A DNA stretch of 50,859 nucleotides from Gilliamella sp. Choc5-1 (GCF_001690595.1 NZ_LZHH01000005.1:1-50859), one strand, 5' to 3'; numbered from the stretch's first letter, positions 18,623 to 30,075 are shown. Numbers and translations are program-made. Notes: a model not told the origin generated them from the letters alone.

Positions 18623-19228
18623 TTATAATTCAATTTTTTGACGACCAACAAACGAATGCGATAAGGTAGTACCATCTACCATTTCGAGTTCACCACCAAC
18701 TGGAACACCGTGAGCTATTCTTGTTGCTGTTACATTAAATTCTGCACACATTTGCGCAATATAATTAGCTGTTGCATCACCTTCAACTGTTGGATTTGTT
18801 GCTAAAATAACTTCGTTTATTGATTCTGTTGCTAACTTATTTTTTAATAAATCAAGGCCTATATCACTAGGACCAATACCATCTAAAGGTGATAAATGCC
18901 CTAATAATACAAAATAGCGACCACTATACTGCCCAGTTTGTTCAATTGCCACTATATCTGCTGGCGTTTCAACCACACAAAGCTGGCCACTGCTTTGGCG
19001 GCGAACATTTTTACAAATAGTACAAGTATCTTGCTCGGTAAATGTTCGGCATTCTTTGCAATGACCTATATTTATCATTGCATCATGCAGATCATGAGCT
19101 AGTTTAATGCCACCTTGTCGATTTCGTTGTAATAAATGAAAGGCCATTCGTTGCGCCGATTTTGGACCAACACCAGGTAAACAACGCAACGCTTCAATAA
19201 GTGATTCTAATAATGGGCTTATTTGCAT
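18623..19228 (-). CDS. recR: recombination mediator RecR
   Basis: Part of the RecFOR pathway that loads RecA at gaps covered by SSB. It has 201 residues, exactly the E. coli length. An N-terminal HhH motif ([17 protein letters not shown]), a C4 zinc finger (C57, C60, C69, C72) and a Toprim domain ([12 protein letters not shown], then [10 protein letters not shown]) appear in order. The C-terminal [19 protein letters not shown] is diagnostic. In enterobacteria recR follows dnaX-ybaB; here those genes are 22 kb away, so the operon has been split. Confidence 0.97.
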   Translation of the reverse strand: MQISPLLESLIEALRCLPGVGPKSAQRMAFHLLQRNRQGGIKLAHDLHDAMINIGHCKECRTFTEQDTCTICKNVRRQSSGQLCVVETPADIVAIEQTGQYSGRYFVLLGHLSPLDGIGPSDIGLDLLKNKLATESINEVILATNPTVEGDATANYIAQMCAEFNVTATRIAHGVPVGGELEMVDGTTLSHSFVGRQKIEL

Positions 19229-19439
19229 GAATTATTTGGTTTCCACATATTTGAGTTTTAAGATAATAATACCTTTTTTAAAAAATCTATCAAACAAGAA
19301 TTATTCTATTGTTTAATTAACTAACAATAAAATTAAAAAGATTACAGAAAATAAGTAGGTAGGATGCTTTATAGCGTACAATCTATGTTATAAAAGCACA
19401 TATTAAAATATATAACATTATTAAGTATAAATTTTTAGG

Positions 19440-20042
19440 CTATCTTTTGTTTTTGCTACGATGATAACTTTTTGGTTCTTCACCTTTAAAAAGGCGCATA
19501 ATGTTATTATTATGGCGAACAATAATCAAACACGAAAGCATGGCGACGGGTAACGTTAACTCAGGCTTAAATAGCCAAACATAAAACGGCGCTATAAGGA
19601 AGCCAACAATCGCCGCAACCGAAGAATAGCCTGTAATGAGTAAAGTAAGTAACCAAGTTAAAATAAAGCAACCTGTAAAATCAAACCCAATTGGTGCCAT
19701 CATACCTAACGCAGTTGCAACTCCTTTTCCTCCGCGAAAATGAAAAAAGCAGGGAAAGATATGCCCCAAACAAGCCGAAATACCTATAATCCCTAAAAAG
19801 AAAGGCGTAATACCAAGTCGATAAGCAATATAAACGGGTATTGCACCTTTTAACATGTCAAAGATTAAAACAAAAATGGCTGGTAATTTGCCATTAAGCC
19901 GTAAGATATTGGTTGCTCCTGGGTTGTGTGATCCATGTTCAGAAGGATTAGGAAAATGCATGATGTGACTGATAATCATTGCACCAGAAAGTGAACCTAA
20001 AAAATAGGCAATGATAATCATCAATACAATTTCCAATGTCAA
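19440..20042 (-). CDS. plsY: glycerol-3-phosphate acyltransferase PlsY
   Basis: Membrane enzyme that transfers an acyl group from acyl-phosphate to sn-glycerol-3-phosphate, the first step of phospholipid synthesis with PlsX. Conserved motifs are [23 protein letters not shown] and the RHNNNI segment, and about five membrane segments are seen. Start choice: the frame extends upstream to a GTG at 20066, but AAAGGAG is spaced 7 nt before a TTG at 20042. That TTG start gives [17 protein letters not shown], which fits the family N-terminus and 200 residues (E. coli 205). I therefore favour the TTG start. Confidence 0.93.
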   Translation of the reverse strand: MTLEIVLMIIIAYFLGSLSGAMIISHIMHFPNPSEHGSHNPGATNILRLNGKLPAIFVLIFDMLKGAIPVYIAYRLGITPFFLGIIGISACLGHIFPCFFHFRGGKGVATALGMMAPIGFDFTGCFILTWLLTLLITGYSSVAAIVGFLIAPFYVWLFKPELTLPVAMLSCLIIVRHNNNIMRLFKGEEPKSYHRSKNKR

Positions 20043-20224
20043 AATAGAACTCCTTTCATCGGCCACATCCTGCTAATAATAGAATGTTAAACATTAATCA
20101 AACACATTATAAATCTATAACCATACTCATCTTTGATATTTACTAAAATAGATATAAATTAAACCATATAATAAGACAAGCATCATACTTTACCTGCCTT
20201 ATATAGGTTAAGTGCATAATTAAT

Positions 20225-23071
20225 CTACTTATTTTTTTGTTTTGCTAACAATGGCTTTAAATATTTTCCTGTATAAGAGTGTTTGGACTTTGCAACCTCT
20301 TCCGGTGTCCCTTCGGCAATAATTTCTCCGCCACCATTACCACCTTCTGGTCCTAAGTCTACAATCCAGTCTGCTGTTTTAACTACATCCAAATTATGCT
20401 CAATAACCACAATGGTATTGCCTTTATCTCGTAATGAATGTAGTTGCGCTAATAATTGCTTAACATCGGCAAAATGCAAACCGGTTGTTGGTTCATCTAA
20501 TATATATAAAGTGCGCCCAGTATCTCGCTTAGATAATTCTTTTGCAAGTTTTACACGTTGTGCTTCACCACCCGATAAGGTGGTTGCTGATTGCCCAATA
20601 GTGATATAAGACAAACCAACATCGATCAGTGTTTGCAGTTTGCGTGCTATCATCGGCACGGCATCAAAAAACTCGCGGCCTTCCTCTACAGTCATATTTA
20701 AAATCTCGTTAATTGACTTACCTTTATATTTTATTTCTAAGGTTTCACGATTATAGCGAGCACCATGACATTGATCGCAAGGTACATAAATATCTGGCAA
20801 AAAGTGCATTTCGACTTTAATTAAACCATCACCTTGGCAAGCTTCGCACCGACCGCCTTTCACATTAAAACTAAATCGACCTGGAGTGTATCCTCTAGCA
20901 CGTGATTCTGGCACCCCTGCATAAAGTTCACGGATAGAGGTAAAAAAGCCGGTATACGTTGCCGGGTTAGAACGTGGCGTACGCCCTATTGGACTTTGAT
21001 CTATCGCAATAACTTTATCAAAAAAGTTAAGTCCTTTAATCGATTTATAAGGCGCAATATCAGTTTTTTCAGCATGATTAAGTTCATTTTGTGCTAGTGG
21101 ATACAAAGTATCATTAATTAATGTTGATTTTCCTGAACCTGATACACCTGTGATACATGTAAATAAGCCAACTGGAATATTTAATGTTACATTTTTAAGG
21201 TTATTTCCTGTTGCACCAATAAGAGATAACATTTTTTTCTTATCGACTTTGGTGCGAATAGTTGGTATTTCGATTTTTTCTTTACCGGATAAATATTGCC
21301 CAGTTAAAGACTCTTTACATGCCATTATTTGTTTAGGTGTTCCTTGTGCAACAACTTGGCCACCATGAACCCCTGCCCCAGGACCTATATCGATCACATA
21401 ATCGGCTGCCATAATGGCTTCTTCATCATGCTCAACCACAATAACCGTATTACCTAGATCGCGTAAATGCGTTAAAGTGTCAATCAAACGAGTATTATCT
21501 CGCTGATGCAATCCAATAGAAGGTTCATCTAGCACATACATCACGCCGACAAGCCCTGCACCAATTTGGCTTGCTAATCGAATACGTTGTGCTTCACCAC
21601 CTGATAATGTTTCAGCGGATCGTGAAAGCGTTAAATAGTTAAGCCCAACATTAATTAAAAATTGCAAACGATCATTGATCTCTTTTAAGATTTTTTCGGC
21701 AATTTGTGCTCGTTGCCCTGTTAAAGTTAATTTATCAAAAAAATCTTTAGCTTGTTGCGTGCTAAGATCACTAATTGTTGGTAGATTGGTATCGTTAATA
21801 AATACATTTCTTGCCGTTGTACACAATCTTGAACCGCCACAACAAGGGCAAGGTCGATGACTAATATATTTCGCTAATTCTTCACGGATGGTTTGTGATT
21901 CAGTTTCTTTGTAACGACGAGCTAAATTATTAAGGATACCTTCAAATGGATGTTTACGTTTAACAACATCACCTCGATCATTTGAATAAACAAACTGAAT
22001 TTCGGTATCACCTGAACCATTTAATAAAATATCTTTTATCTTTTCAGGTAATTTTTCATACGGTTTATCAATGTCAAACTTATAATGATCCGCTAATGAT
22101 TTTAGCATCTGGAAATAGTAAAAATTGCGACGGTCCCAACCTTTAATCGCACCAGCAGCTAATGAAACTGCTGGCATCTGGACAATACGTTTTTGATCAA
22201 AATATTGTTGCACCCCCAAACCATCACACTCAGGGCATGCACCTGCAGGATTATTGAACGAAAATAATCGTGGCTCTAACTCCGAAATACTATAACCACA
22301 AATCGGGCAAGCAAAATTAGCCGAAAACAGATATTCTTCAGCTTGCGGATCATCCAAATTAGCCACTTTAACAATACCATTAGTGATTGAAAGCACTGTT
22401 TCAATTGACTCTGCAAGCCGTAATTTTAGATCATCACGAATACGGAAACGGTCAACCACCACCTCAATGGTATGTTTTTTTTGTAACTCAAGCGCAGGTG
22501 GATCAGAAAGGTCATAGACATCCCCATCCACTCGTACCCGAATATAACCACTAGCTGCTAACTGTTCAAACAGCTTAACAAATTCACCTTTACGTTCAGT
22601 AACTACAGGAGCTAATAGCATATAACGATTTTCAGTCGGTAACGCCATAATGCTATCGACCATTTGCGAAACTGTTTGCGCAGCTAAAGGTAAATGATGG
22701 TTAGGACAGCGAGGCTCGCCAATTCTAGCAAAAAGCAATCGCAGATAATCATAAATTTCAGTAATAGTCCCAACAGTCGAGCGTGGATTATGCGAAGTCG
22801 ATTTTTGCTCGATCGAAATTGCAGGCGACAATCCTTCAATATGATCGACATCAGGTTTTTCCATTAACGATAAAAATTGACGCGCATATGCTGACAATGA
22901 TTCAACATAACGCCGTTGTCCTTCCGCATAAAGAGTATCAAATGCTAACGAAGATTTCCCCGATCCCGAAAGCCCAGTAATAACAACTAACTTATCTCTA
23001 GGAATGGTGACATTAATGTTTTTTAGATTGTGCGTTCTCGCACCACGAATATCGATATCTTTGATTGACAT
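20225..23071 (-). CDS. uvrA: excinuclease ABC subunit A
   Basis: Damage-recognition ATPase of nucleotide excision repair. It has 948 residues, full length (E. coli 940). Two ABC modules each have a Walker A (GLSGSGKSS near residue 33; GVSGSGKST near 648) and signature ([24 protein letters not shown]). The zinc modules appear as CPICGYS...CPEC and CEACQGDG...CDQC. A LexA-type box lies 46 nt upstream of the ATG, so SOS induction is likely. Long frames on the opposite strand are shadows. Confidence 0.98.
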   Translation of the reverse strand: MSIKDIDIRGARTHNLKNINVTIPRDKLVVITGLSGSGKSSLAFDTLYAEGQRRYVESLSAYARQFLSLMEKPDVDHIEGLSPAISIEQKSTSHNPRSTVGTITEIYDYLRLLFARIGEPRCPNHHLPLAAQTVSQMVDSIMALPTENRYMLLAPVVTERKGEFVKLFEQLAASGYIRVRVDGDVYDLSDPPALELQKKHTIEVVVDRFRIRDDLKLRLAESIETVLSITNGIVKVANLDDPQAEEYLFSANFACPICGYSISELEPRLFSFNNPAGACPECDGLGVQQYFDQKRIVQMPAVSLAAGAIKGWDRRNFYYFQMLKSLADHYKFDIDKPYEKLPEKIKDILLNGSGDTEIQFVYSNDRGDVVKRKHPFEGILNNLARRYKETESQTIREELAKYISHRPCPCCGGSRLCTTARNVFINDTNLPTISDLSTQQAKDFFDKLTLTGQRAQIAEKILKEINDRLQFLINVGLNYLTLSRSAETLSGGEAQRIRLASQIGAGLVGVMYVLDEPSIGLHQRDNTRLIDTLTHLRDLGNTVIVVEHDEEAIMAADYVIDIGPGAGVHGGQVVAQGTPKQIMACKESLTGQYLSGKEKIEIPTIRTKVDKKKMLSLIGATGNNLKNVTLNIPVGLFTCITGVSGSGKSTLINDTLYPLAQNELNHAEKTDIAPYKSIKGLNFFDKVIAIDQSPIGRTPRSNPATYTGFFTSIRELYAGVPESRARGYTPGRFSFNVKGGRCEACQGDGLIKVEMHFLPDIYVPCDQCHGARYNRETLEIKYKGKSINEILNMTVEEGREFFDAVPMIARKLQTLIDVGLSYITIGQSATTLSGGEAQRVKLAKELSKRDTGRTLYILDEPTTGLHFADVKQLLAQLHSLRDKGNTIVVIEHNLDVVKTADWIVDLGPEGGNGGGEIIAEGTPEEVAKSKHSYTGKYLKPLLAKQKNK

Positions 23072-23117
23072 AGATCTCTCTTATATTTGTTTTCAAACAA
23101 AATGGATGGAAATTTAA

Positions 23118-23133
23118 CTGTATATTGTACCAG
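23118..23133. promoter_or_regulatory. candidate LexA (SOS) box upstream of uvrA
   Basis: CTGTATATTGTACCAG fits the CTGT-N8-ACAG consensus with one mismatch in the second half (CCAG for ACAG), in an AT-rich setting 46 nt before the uvrA ATG. uvrA is a classical SOS gene in gammaproteobacteria, which supports the call. Confidence 0.6.
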
Positions 23134-23256
23134 TGAGAACAGATTAAATACACTACTATATAGACAAATAACTGATCACTGTTTTACATCAAGAAGTAAT
23201 TTTTATAAAGATTTTGATAAGAATACTAATTGAAAATGTTATTTCTAACTTAAAAC

Positions 23257-23282
23257 AAAAAACGGTCATCAATGACCGTTTT
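23257..23282 (-). terminator. rho-independent terminator after kdgK
   Basis: An 8-bp stem AACGGTCA / TGACCGTT with a 4-nt loop. On the minus strand it is followed by TTTTGTTTTA, making a good terminator 25 nt after the kdgK stop and isolating kdgK from uvrA. Confidence 0.85.
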
Positions 23283-23306
23283 GGCCGTTTTTACAAAAAT
23301 AATTGA

Positions 23307-24242
23307 TTAATCAATTAATTTAGGGGTAGCATCAACAGGAATAATTGCACCGCGATATTGTATCACCGTACCGGCAACTAAATGGCCTTGTAATGCAGAT
23401 TGTGATGGATTTTGTCCTGTTAGGCGCGCACCAAGGTATCCTGCACTAAATGAATCCCCTGCAGCGGTAGTATCAATCACTTTATCTTTTGCGATCTTAT
23501 TAGCTGGAACATCAAAACGCCCTTCAGCTGAATCAATAATACAGCTATCGCTACCGCGTTTAATAATAATTTCTGTTACACCAAATTGTTTTGTACGCTC
23601 AATCACTTGTTCATAAGGCAGTTTGCCCCATAACAAATCTTCGTCATCTAATGTTAAAAATGCAATATCGGTCAAGCTAAGAATATCAGCATAAACACTA
23701 CGTGCCAAATCAAGACTATGCCATAAACGTGGACGAAAGTTATTATCAAAAATAACTTTACCACCATTAGACTTAACTTGTTTTAAAAGATCTAATAATT
23801 TAAGGATACTTTCAGCATCTAAAATCGCAATACTAATACCACTTAAATACACATAATCATAATGTTCAATTTGCTGAATTATTCTGTCTGTTTCAGCTGT
23901 TTTCAACCAAAATTTAGCTGCTGCATCATTACGCCAGTAATAAAAAGAGCGCTCACCTTGCTCATCGGTCACGATAGAATAAAGACCAGGCATCTTATCT
24001 GCCATTCTTTGTACTAAATCAGTTTGAATATTTTCTTTTTGCCAACTATCTAACATCTCTTGACTAAAAGGATCGGTACCAACCCCTGTCACATAATGAA
24101 TCGAAAAATCACGACCTTTTAATAAACGTGATAAATAAACAGAGGTATTAAGCGTATCACCACCAAAACCTCGTGTAGTCGAACCTTGTTTTATCGACAA
24201 TTCAATCATGCATTCGCCAATCACAGCGATATTTGTCGTCAT
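23307..24242 (-). CDS. kdgK: 2-dehydro-3-deoxygluconate kinase
   Basis: Phosphorylates KDG to KDPG for aldolase cleavage in hexuronate/pectin-derived sugar breakdown; PfkB/ribokinase family. It has 311 residues, E. coli 309. It follows E. coli KdgK almost block by block: AVIGECMIELS, GFGGDTLNTSVYL, YYWRNDAAAKFWL, DNNFRPRLW, AFLTLDDEDLLWG, and the catalytic DTTAAGDSFSAGY near residue 260. The YhcH-family gene is 24 bp upstream, which suggests a small sugar-acid operon, consistent with uronic acid use. Confidence 0.95.
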   Translation of the reverse strand: MTTNIAVIGECMIELSIKQGSTTRGFGGDTLNTSVYLSRLLKGRDFSIHYVTGVGTDPFSQEMLDSWQKENIQTDLVQRMADKMPGLYSIVTDEQGERSFYYWRNDAAAKFWLKTAETDRIIQQIEHYDYVYLSGISIAILDAESILKLLDLLKQVKSNGGKVIFDNNFRPRLWHSLDLARSVYADILSLTDIAFLTLDDEDLLWGKLPYEQVIERTKQFGVTEIIIKRGSDSCIIDSAEGRFDVPANKIAKDKVIDTTAAGDSFSAGYLGARLTGQNPSQSALQGHLVAGTVIQYRGAIIPVDATPKLID

Positions 24243-24266
24243 ATTATACCTATACCCTTGACTTAA

Positions 24267-24737
24267 TTATAAATAATCCAGCGCGATTTTCACCACAACT
24301 TTACGAACTGTTTCAATCTTATTATCAATAGCACAAAGTGGCTTATGTACTTCGTTAGGTAAAAAAACAATAAAATCATTTGGTTGCAATGTTAGCATTG
24401 TTTCCTCTTTTGGTGTTTTGATAAAAGCAATATCGCTTTCTGTTAATTTATCGTCTAACACTTTAGTATAAGGTGGTAACGTGCACACCGCCATTCCCTC
24501 TTGCCCTTCTAAAACAATCTGAACATCGATATATTTTTCATGATATTCAGGATTAGCCTCATCAATATAACGTGATCGACTATCTGACACCATAAAAAAC
24601 ATCTTATCACCATCAATATCATAACGCCCCACAGGCGTATTAATATTAACGTTATCTTTAATGTACTCAATTGATTGTTTTATTTTGCTAGGCAAATAAG
24701 GAACTAGCCTTAAATGATTAATATTACCTAAAATCAT
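24267..24737 (-). CDS. YhcH/YjgK/YiaL family (DUF386) protein
   Basis: A 156-residue single-domain cupin-like protein. Family features are the GRYDIDG start of the core, EYHEKYIDVQIVLEG with metal-ligand His/Glu candidates, and FLPNEVHKPLC near the C-terminus. Members include E. coli YhcH (NanQ), YiaL, YjgK and EbgC, and several act in sugar or sialic acid catabolism as anomerase-like enzymes. Being upstream of and close to kdgK, this one probably acts on a sugar acid. The exact paralogue cannot be told by eye. Confidence 0.85.
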   Translation of the reverse strand: MILGNINHLRLVPYLPSKIKQSIEYIKDNVNINTPVGRYDIDGDKMFFMVSDSRSRYIDEANPEYHEKYIDVQIVLEGQEGMAVCTLPPYTKVLDDKLTESDIAFIKTPKEETMLTLQPNDFIVFLPNEVHKPLCAIDNKIETVRKVVVKIALDYL

Positions 24738-24810
24738 ATTAAAAGATCCTTAAAATATTGGTGAAAATAAATACTTACAATTGAATTACTCACTATCAGC
24801 ATGTAACTAT

Positions 24811-24855
24811 GTGTAAGAAAACACTGGATTGTTTATACTTTATGATATAAGCACC
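24811..24855. repeat. insertion-sequence-end-like motif, copy C
   Basis: TGTAAGAAAACACTGGATTG followed by TTTATACTTTATGAT aligns with the transposase-adjacent sequence at 16332 and, more weakly, with 282. No transposase remnant is readable beside this copy. It lies in the guaA/YhcH-family gap (24738-24967), where I see nothing else. Confidence 0.4.
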
Positions 24856-24967
24856 ATATCTCTTATCTGTAATATGATGCTAGTTTTTTATATATATTCA
24901 CCACAATATTTTCTTAAATTACTATAAAAGCATGAGCAATTCTTACAGTTGACAAGTTATTTAGTCG

Positions 24968-26551
24968 TTATTCCCATTCAATCGTCGCTGGCGGTTTTCC
25001 GCTTATATCATACACAACACGGGATATGCCGTTAACCTCATTAATAATGCGGTTAGAAACTCGACCAAGGAATTCATAAGGTAACTGAGCCCAATGAGCA
25101 GTCATAAAGTCAACCGTTTCAACTGCACGCAAGGATACAACCCAATCATATTTACGCCCATCCCCCATTACACCTACTGAACGTACAGGTAAAAACACAG
25201 TAAAGGCTTGACTAACTTTATGATAAAGTTCAACTTTATAAAGTTCTTCAATAAAAATGGCATCAGCTTGACGTAATAAGTCACAATACTCTTTTTTAAC
25301 TTCACCAAGTACACGCACACCAAGACCTGGACCAGGAAATGGATGACGGTAAAGCATGTCATAAGGTAAACCAAGTTCTAAACCAACTTTACGGACTTCA
25401 TCTTTAAATAATTCGCGCAGTGGTTCAACTAAGCCCATTTTCATATCTTCTGGTAATCCGCCTACATTATGATGTGATTTAATTACATGGGCTTTGCCAG
25501 TATCAGCAGCAGCCGATTCAATAACATCTGGATAGATAGTACCTTGAGCTAACCATTTTACATCTTTTAATTTTGCCGCCTCTTCATCAAATACAGCAAC
25601 AAATTCACGCCCTATAATTTTACGTTTTGCTTCGGGATCAGCTTCACCTTTTAATGCTGCTAAAAAGCGGTCTTCGGCGTTTACAGCAATAATATTTAAG
25701 CCAAATTTATTACCAAACATATCCATAACTTGTTGAGCTTCGTTCAAGCGTAACAAACCATGATCAACAAATACACAAGTTAATTGATCTCCGATAGCTT
25801 GGTGTAATAACAATGCTGTAACAGAAGAATCAACCCCTCCTGATAAGCCAAGTAATACTTTGTCATTGCCAACCTGTTCTTTAATTCTAGCAATAGCATC
25901 GGTAATAATTGAAGATGGTGTCCAAAGTTTTTCGCAGTGACAAATATCAATCACAAAACGTTGCAATAACTCGAAACCTTTTACAGTATGAGTTACTTCT
26001 GGATGAAATTGAACGCCATAAAATTGTTTTTCGTCATTAGCCATAATAGCAAATGGGCAAGTTTCAGTACGCCCAATCAGTGTGAAACTATCAGGCAATG
26101 CTGTTACTTTATCACCGTGGCTCATCCAAACATCAAGTTGATTAACGCCTTGTTCACTTGCGCTATCAAAAATACTATCAGTTAATTTTGACGATCCAAC
26201 TAGATCCACTTTAGCATAACCAAATTCACGTTGGTTAGAACCAGTGACTTGACCGCCCTTACCAACTTGAATTGCCATAGTCTGCATGCCATAACAAATG
26301 CCCAAAACAGGTACGCCAGCATTAAAAACATACTCGGGAGCACGAGGACTATTAGCATCGGTGGTACTTTCAGGACCACCTGATAAAATAATACCCTTAG
26401 GATTAAATTGTTTGATTTTATCTTCTGATACATCCCACGGCCACAGTTCACAATACACACCAATTTCACGAATTCGGCGAGCGATTAACTGGGTAACTTG
26501 AGAACCAAAATCAAGGATCAATATGCGCTGTTGGTGGATGTCTTTTTTCAT
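24968..26551 (-). CDS. guaA: GMP synthase (glutamine-hydrolysing)
   Basis: Amidates XMP to GMP using glutamine and ATP. It has 527 residues, E. coli 525. The N-terminal class I glutamine amidotransferase has nucleophile C86 (GICYGMQ) and its histidine in QFHPEVTHT. The N-type ATP pyrophosphatase P-loop is [12 protein letters not shown] near residue 235, and the C-terminal dimerisation domain ends [11 protein letters not shown]. guaB, the usual partner, is not adjacent in this window. Several frames on both strands inside it are shadows. Confidence 0.98.
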   Translation of the reverse strand: MKKDIHQQRILILDFGSQVTQLIARRIREIGVYCELWPWDVSEDKIKQFNPKGIILSGGPESTTDANSPRAPEYVFNAGVPVLGICYGMQTMAIQVGKGGQVTGSNQREFGYAKVDLVGSSKLTDSIFDSASEQGVNQLDVWMSHGDKVTALPDSFTLIGRTETCPFAIMANDEKQFYGVQFHPEVTHTVKGFELLQRFVIDICHCEKLWTPSSIITDAIARIKEQVGNDKVLLGLSGGVDSSVTALLLHQAIGDQLTCVFVDHGLLRLNEAQQVMDMFGNKFGLNIIAVNAEDRFLAALKGEADPEAKRKIIGREFVAVFDEEAAKLKDVKWLAQGTIYPDVIESAAADTGKAHVIKSHHNVGGLPEDMKMGLVEPLRELFKDEVRKVGLELGLPYDMLYRHPFPGPGLGVRVLGEVKKEYCDLLRQADAIFIEELYKVELYHKVSQAFTVFLPVRSVGVMGDGRKYDWVVSLRAVETVDFMTAHWAQLPYEFLGRVSNRIINEVNGISRVVYDISGKPPATIEWE

Positions 26552-26746
26552 GAATTTTATTCCTAAGGTATGAAATAATAAAAAAATAAGAGGTGATATT
26601 ATATTATCTAGCGATAAAATTAAACTTGTTAAATAATAATTGTAAATTTTTTGTTTTACAAGGATATTGAATTACTTAATACAATGATAGTAAATGAGAG
26701 CAAATTATTCTGAAATTTTTGATATATTGTTTTGATAATAAAAAGG

Positions 26747-26790
26747 AATATATACGTAATTACTATTACGGCCATAATCACGTATATATT
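26747..26790 (-). terminator. hairpin downstream of the autotransporter gene
   Basis: An 11-bp inverted repeat (AATATATACGT / ACGTATATATT) separated by 22 nt, followed on the minus strand by CCTTTTTATTAT. It lies 40 nt past the autotransporter stop and probably ends that transcript before guaA. The stem is AT-rich, so strength is uncertain. Confidence 0.55.
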
Positions 26791-26829
26791 AATAACTTTC
26801 TTAAATAAGTTTTGAAGATGGAAAAAAAC

Positions 26830-29800
26830 TTACCATTTATGTTCTATACCGATATTTCCTCGATAACCTTGACGTTTAGTACTACCAAAATCATGTTCAT
26901 AGCGAGTATCGCCGTATAAGTACATATTTTGAGCTAATGGAGCTTTGATTCCTAGTCCTAATTCGCCCCATGTACTAGTATATTTTTCTCGTAGCCTATC
27001 ACAACCAATATTGACATCATTGGGTTTGATAAAATCATGCCAAATATTACCTATAGCATAAACTGTGGTTATTTGTTGAGCTTTTCCTTGATTGTAAGCA
27101 AGTCGAACCCCCATTCGACCTCTTAGCTGATCTTGACCATTTTGATCCACTTTTCTGTATTTATCTTTAAAGCTATCTAAATCAATATATTGATAGACCA
27201 TTTGAACTTGAGGTTCAATTAACCAATTGTTTTGCTGAATGTCACTTTGGTTTATTATAAAAGCATGCCCTGCTTCGGCTGAGAGTGCCATACTTAAACC
27301 ATTTTGGGCGTGAGGATTATTCCCATTTCGTGCTTCATATTTGTTACGTAAATAGGAAAATTGCCCCACTAAATCAAGATAACTATTATCGGTAGAAAAA
27401 TAGCTGTTGGTTAATCCTAAGTTTACTGATTCTGATTTACCTTTACCTGTGCGTTTACTATGAGAAATTCTTCCGTGTTCAGCTCGATATTTGTCAGAAA
27501 AATCAGTATAGGCTTTAGTATATGCAAAATACAGACCAACATGATTATGGCTTCCATTTTCTTCAATATTATTGATTAAGTCATGACCTAGTTGGATCCC
27601 ATATATGTCTGTGTCATAATTTAAACGTGTTTTCCCATTTTGTTTAAGGTGTTTACCTAATATTCTTCCCCATGTTTCTCCTGCATATTCATTGTTGTCA
27701 TTATAACTGGAAGAATTGAATTTGATATCTTGCCCACGTCGTTCGTGTAATGTTCCAATACTTAAAAGCCCTTGTTCTTGATTGACCTTTGCCATAGCAA
27801 CGTAACCAGCAACTGGACTTGATAAAATAGGTTTAGGTTTAATTAGCACTGCTGGTGGCAATTGTGGTACTTGTGGAGATTGCGGATCTTGTGGTACTTG
27901 TGGTATTGGTAACAAATTACCTATCTGCATTGTCCAATAGTATTCATCTCCATTTGCAGTTTTACGTTTGGCTAATTGCACTTCGGTTGCACCATTAGTA
28001 TGTGCAACGCCTTGAAATACTTGTTCATTACTACTTGTCCCAACATAAATTACTGGATCTGTATTAATAATACTTGCTATTTGGCGGATATTGCCATCAA
28101 TGATGTTTTCTTGTCCTGTCGAATTTATCGGAATGACTTTTGTTACTCCTGTTGCCATACCTGTAATTTTTAGTATATCTGATTGTTCATTAGCATCGTA
28201 CATTACAATTGGATTGTTCCAAAGAGTATTCATTTTGACCATCGCAGTACCAGAAGCCATATAATTACCATCAATTGTTAAAATATCATTATACTTTCCA
28301 TGCAAATGGTTATCTAAGTTAATGATACCACCATTACTTATAACATCCCCTTTTAATATAAATTTATTGTTACCTGCATCATCAAAAGCGCCGTTAATTG
28401 TTGCTCCATTGGTAAGTTCAATCTTGTCAAATTTTGCTATATTGCTTGTACCATTCGGTTTCAAATTCCACGTAAAATTATCATTTAAATTAATATTAAG
28501 CACAGTATTTACATTGGTATCTAAAACTTCCCCTTCTTCAACTTTTACTAAACCTTTGTAAACTAACCCTGTCATACTACCTTTACCCGAAGCATTAAAT
28601 GTGACTGAGGATCCTTGATATGCATCGTGCCCAAGTTCAGTTCCATTTGAATCATAAGTATTAGAAAAAAATTGATAGTTAGGTGCAGTATAGTTACCAC
28701 TTACATTAATAATATAACCTGCATCATTTGCGGTAAGGTCTGTCTTGTCCCCCGTAAAAGATAAAACTGTGTCAACTTGTCCTTGATCAACAAATATTAA
28801 ATCTTTACGTCCTATAGAACCATTTATTACAGGATCAGCACTAGTGCCAGTAGTAGTAAAGATGGCATTTTTAAAACTGGCTTTCACACCATGTGAGGCA
28901 GCCTGCTCAAATTGTCCTGTTGAATTGGCATCATCATGTGTACCAATTTCAAGTGCATAACCGCCTGTTTTGATAATCGTTGAACTATTTTCGTAATCTG
29001 CTTTGAGCAATGAATTACGAATCATTTTGATACCACTACCTTCTAATGCATTAGTTGTATCAATCGTTAATTCTCCATAAGACTCTAAAATACCAGCACC
29101 TTCGCCGGTGTTACGTGTTTTACCTAATTTTATAGCCGCACTATCCCATTTTAACGCCGATGTGTCGCTACCTTTATTTATTGTGATTGTATTTTCCCCA
29201 CCTTTTAAAATCACTTTTGGCGTCAATTGCCCACTAGCACCAACCTTATCGGCAGTATCATGATTAGTTGGATTACCTGAGACATAAATTCCAATAGAGC
29301 GATTTCCTGTTAATGTCATGTCTAAATCACCATTGATTATAACTTGCCCTGCTGAACCATTTCCTGAATTTTCGTAGGCGCCTTGCATAGCACGAATACC
29401 ATTATTTAAGATCGGTTGAGTTTTACCACCTTTTGCTGTTTGATTTATTTTTAATTTATCAATAGTAATTGTACTGTATTTCCCGTTATAAGTGTCTTTT
29501 TCTCCTGCATCAGCAAAAGAACCTGCCAATATACTATATGATGCTACATTACCGCCTGAGTTACTCCCACGGGTATAATTATCAGTTATATTTAATTCAA
29601 CATTTTTGGCAGTTAGATCAACATTGTGATGTGTTGCAAGCCCCATAGTTTGACCGTTGTTGGTAATAGTAAAATTTAAATTGCCTGCGTTAATTGAACC
29701 TCCTGAAACGCCATAAGTATATTGATTTGCTAAACCTGTATAATCACCATTAACATTTGCTGTTAAGATTGTATCCCCAACATTAAGTTGCTCATGCAGT

Positions 29801-30075
29801 TTACTTCTAGTTAGTACATAAAAACTAGCATTACCTGATTGAGTTACAATAGCTACTTTAATATTATTACAGTTAGGACTATTTTGACCCACTAAATATG
29901 ATCCATCGGTATTTGCTATACAATCTAAAGCAAATGTAGAAGTAGGAATGGCTAAAGCTGCAGTGACTAGGCATACAACTGTGGCTGTTGATTTACAAGC
30001 TCTTCGAACTAATTCAGAACATGCAATTGTAATACCTGTAACAATATTAAATTTTGTTTGGTATACTTTATTCAT
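26830..30075 (-). CDS. autotransporter (type Va) with ESPR signal peptide
   Basis: A 1081-residue surface protein. The N-terminus MNKVYQTKFNIVTGITIACS is an extended signal peptide region (ESPR), typical of large autotransporters, followed by a hydrophobic core; the likely cleavage is after A49 (STFA-LD). The passenger, about residues 50-720, is rich in N, G, T and S, with beta-helix-like content. A proline-rich linker (PQVPQDPQSPQVPQLPP, about 722-742) precedes the 12-strand beta domain, about 800-1081, which begins near TWGRILGKH and ends IGIEHKW with a terminal aromatic residue. No protease triad or RGD motif was noticed, so adhesin or biofilm-type function is more likely than a SPATE toxin. 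The acyltransferase-like gene lies 120 bp upstream on the same strand. Confidence 0.92.
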   Translation of the reverse strand: MNKVYQTKFNIVTGITIACSELVRRACKSTATVVCLVTAALAIPTSTFALDCIANTDGSYLVGQNSPNCNNIKVAIVTQSGNASFYVLTRSKLHEQLNVGDTILTANVNGDYTGLANQYTYGVSGGSINAGNLNFTITNNGQTMGLATHHNVDLTAKNVELNITDNYTRGSNSGGNVASYSILAGSFADAGEKDTYNGKYSTITIDKLKINQTAKGGKTQPILNNGIRAMQGAYENSGNGSAGQVIINGDLDMTLTGNRSIGIYVSGNPTNHDTADKVGASGQLTPKVILKGGENTITINKGSDTSALKWDSAAIKLGKTRNTGEGAGILESYGELTIDTTNALEGSGIKMIRNSLLKADYENSSTIIKTGGYALEIGTHDDANSTGQFEQAASHGVKASFKNAIFTTTGTSADPVINGSIGRKDLIFVDQGQVDTVLSFTGDKTDLTANDAGYIINVSGNYTAPNYQFFSNTYDSNGTELGHDAYQGSSVTFNASGKGSMTGLVYKGLVKVEEGEVLDTNVNTVLNINLNDNFTWNLKPNGTSNIAKFDKIELTNGATINGAFDDAGNNKFILKGDVISNGGIINLDNHLHGKYNDILTIDGNYMASGTAMVKMNTLWNNPIVMYDANEQSDILKITGMATGVTKVIPINSTGQENIIDGNIRQIASIINTDPVIYVGTSSNEQVFQGVAHTNGATEVQLAKRKTANGDEYYWTMQIGNLLPIPQVPQDPQSPQVPQLPPAVLIKPKPILSSPVAGYVAMAKVNQEQGLLSIGTLHERRGQDIKFNSSSYNDNNEYAGETWGRILGKHLKQNGKTRLNYDTDIYGIQLGHDLINNIEENGSHNHVGLYFAYTKAYTDFSDKYRAEHGRISHSKRTGKGKSESVNLGLTNSYFSTDNSYLDLVGQFSYLRNKYEARNGNNPHAQNGLSMALSAEAGHAFIINQSDIQQNNWLIEPQVQMVYQYIDLDSFKDKYRKVDQNGQDQLRGRMGVRLAYNQGKAQQITTVYAIGNIWHDFIKPNDVNIGCDRLREKYTSTWGELGLGIKAPLAQNMYLYGDTRYEHDFGSTKRQGYRGNIGIEHKW

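Noticed and set aside
20283-22980. Several open frames on the plus strand inside uvrA (20283-20609, 21150-21368, 21675-21860, 22783-22980)
   Set aside because: They lie wholly antisense to a strongly conserved full-length uvrA and show no domain or ribosome binding site of their own.
26830-30075. Autotransporter as a serine-protease (SPATE) toxin
   Set aside because: No GDSGS motif or catalytic triad is visible in the passenger; adhesin-like composition fits better.
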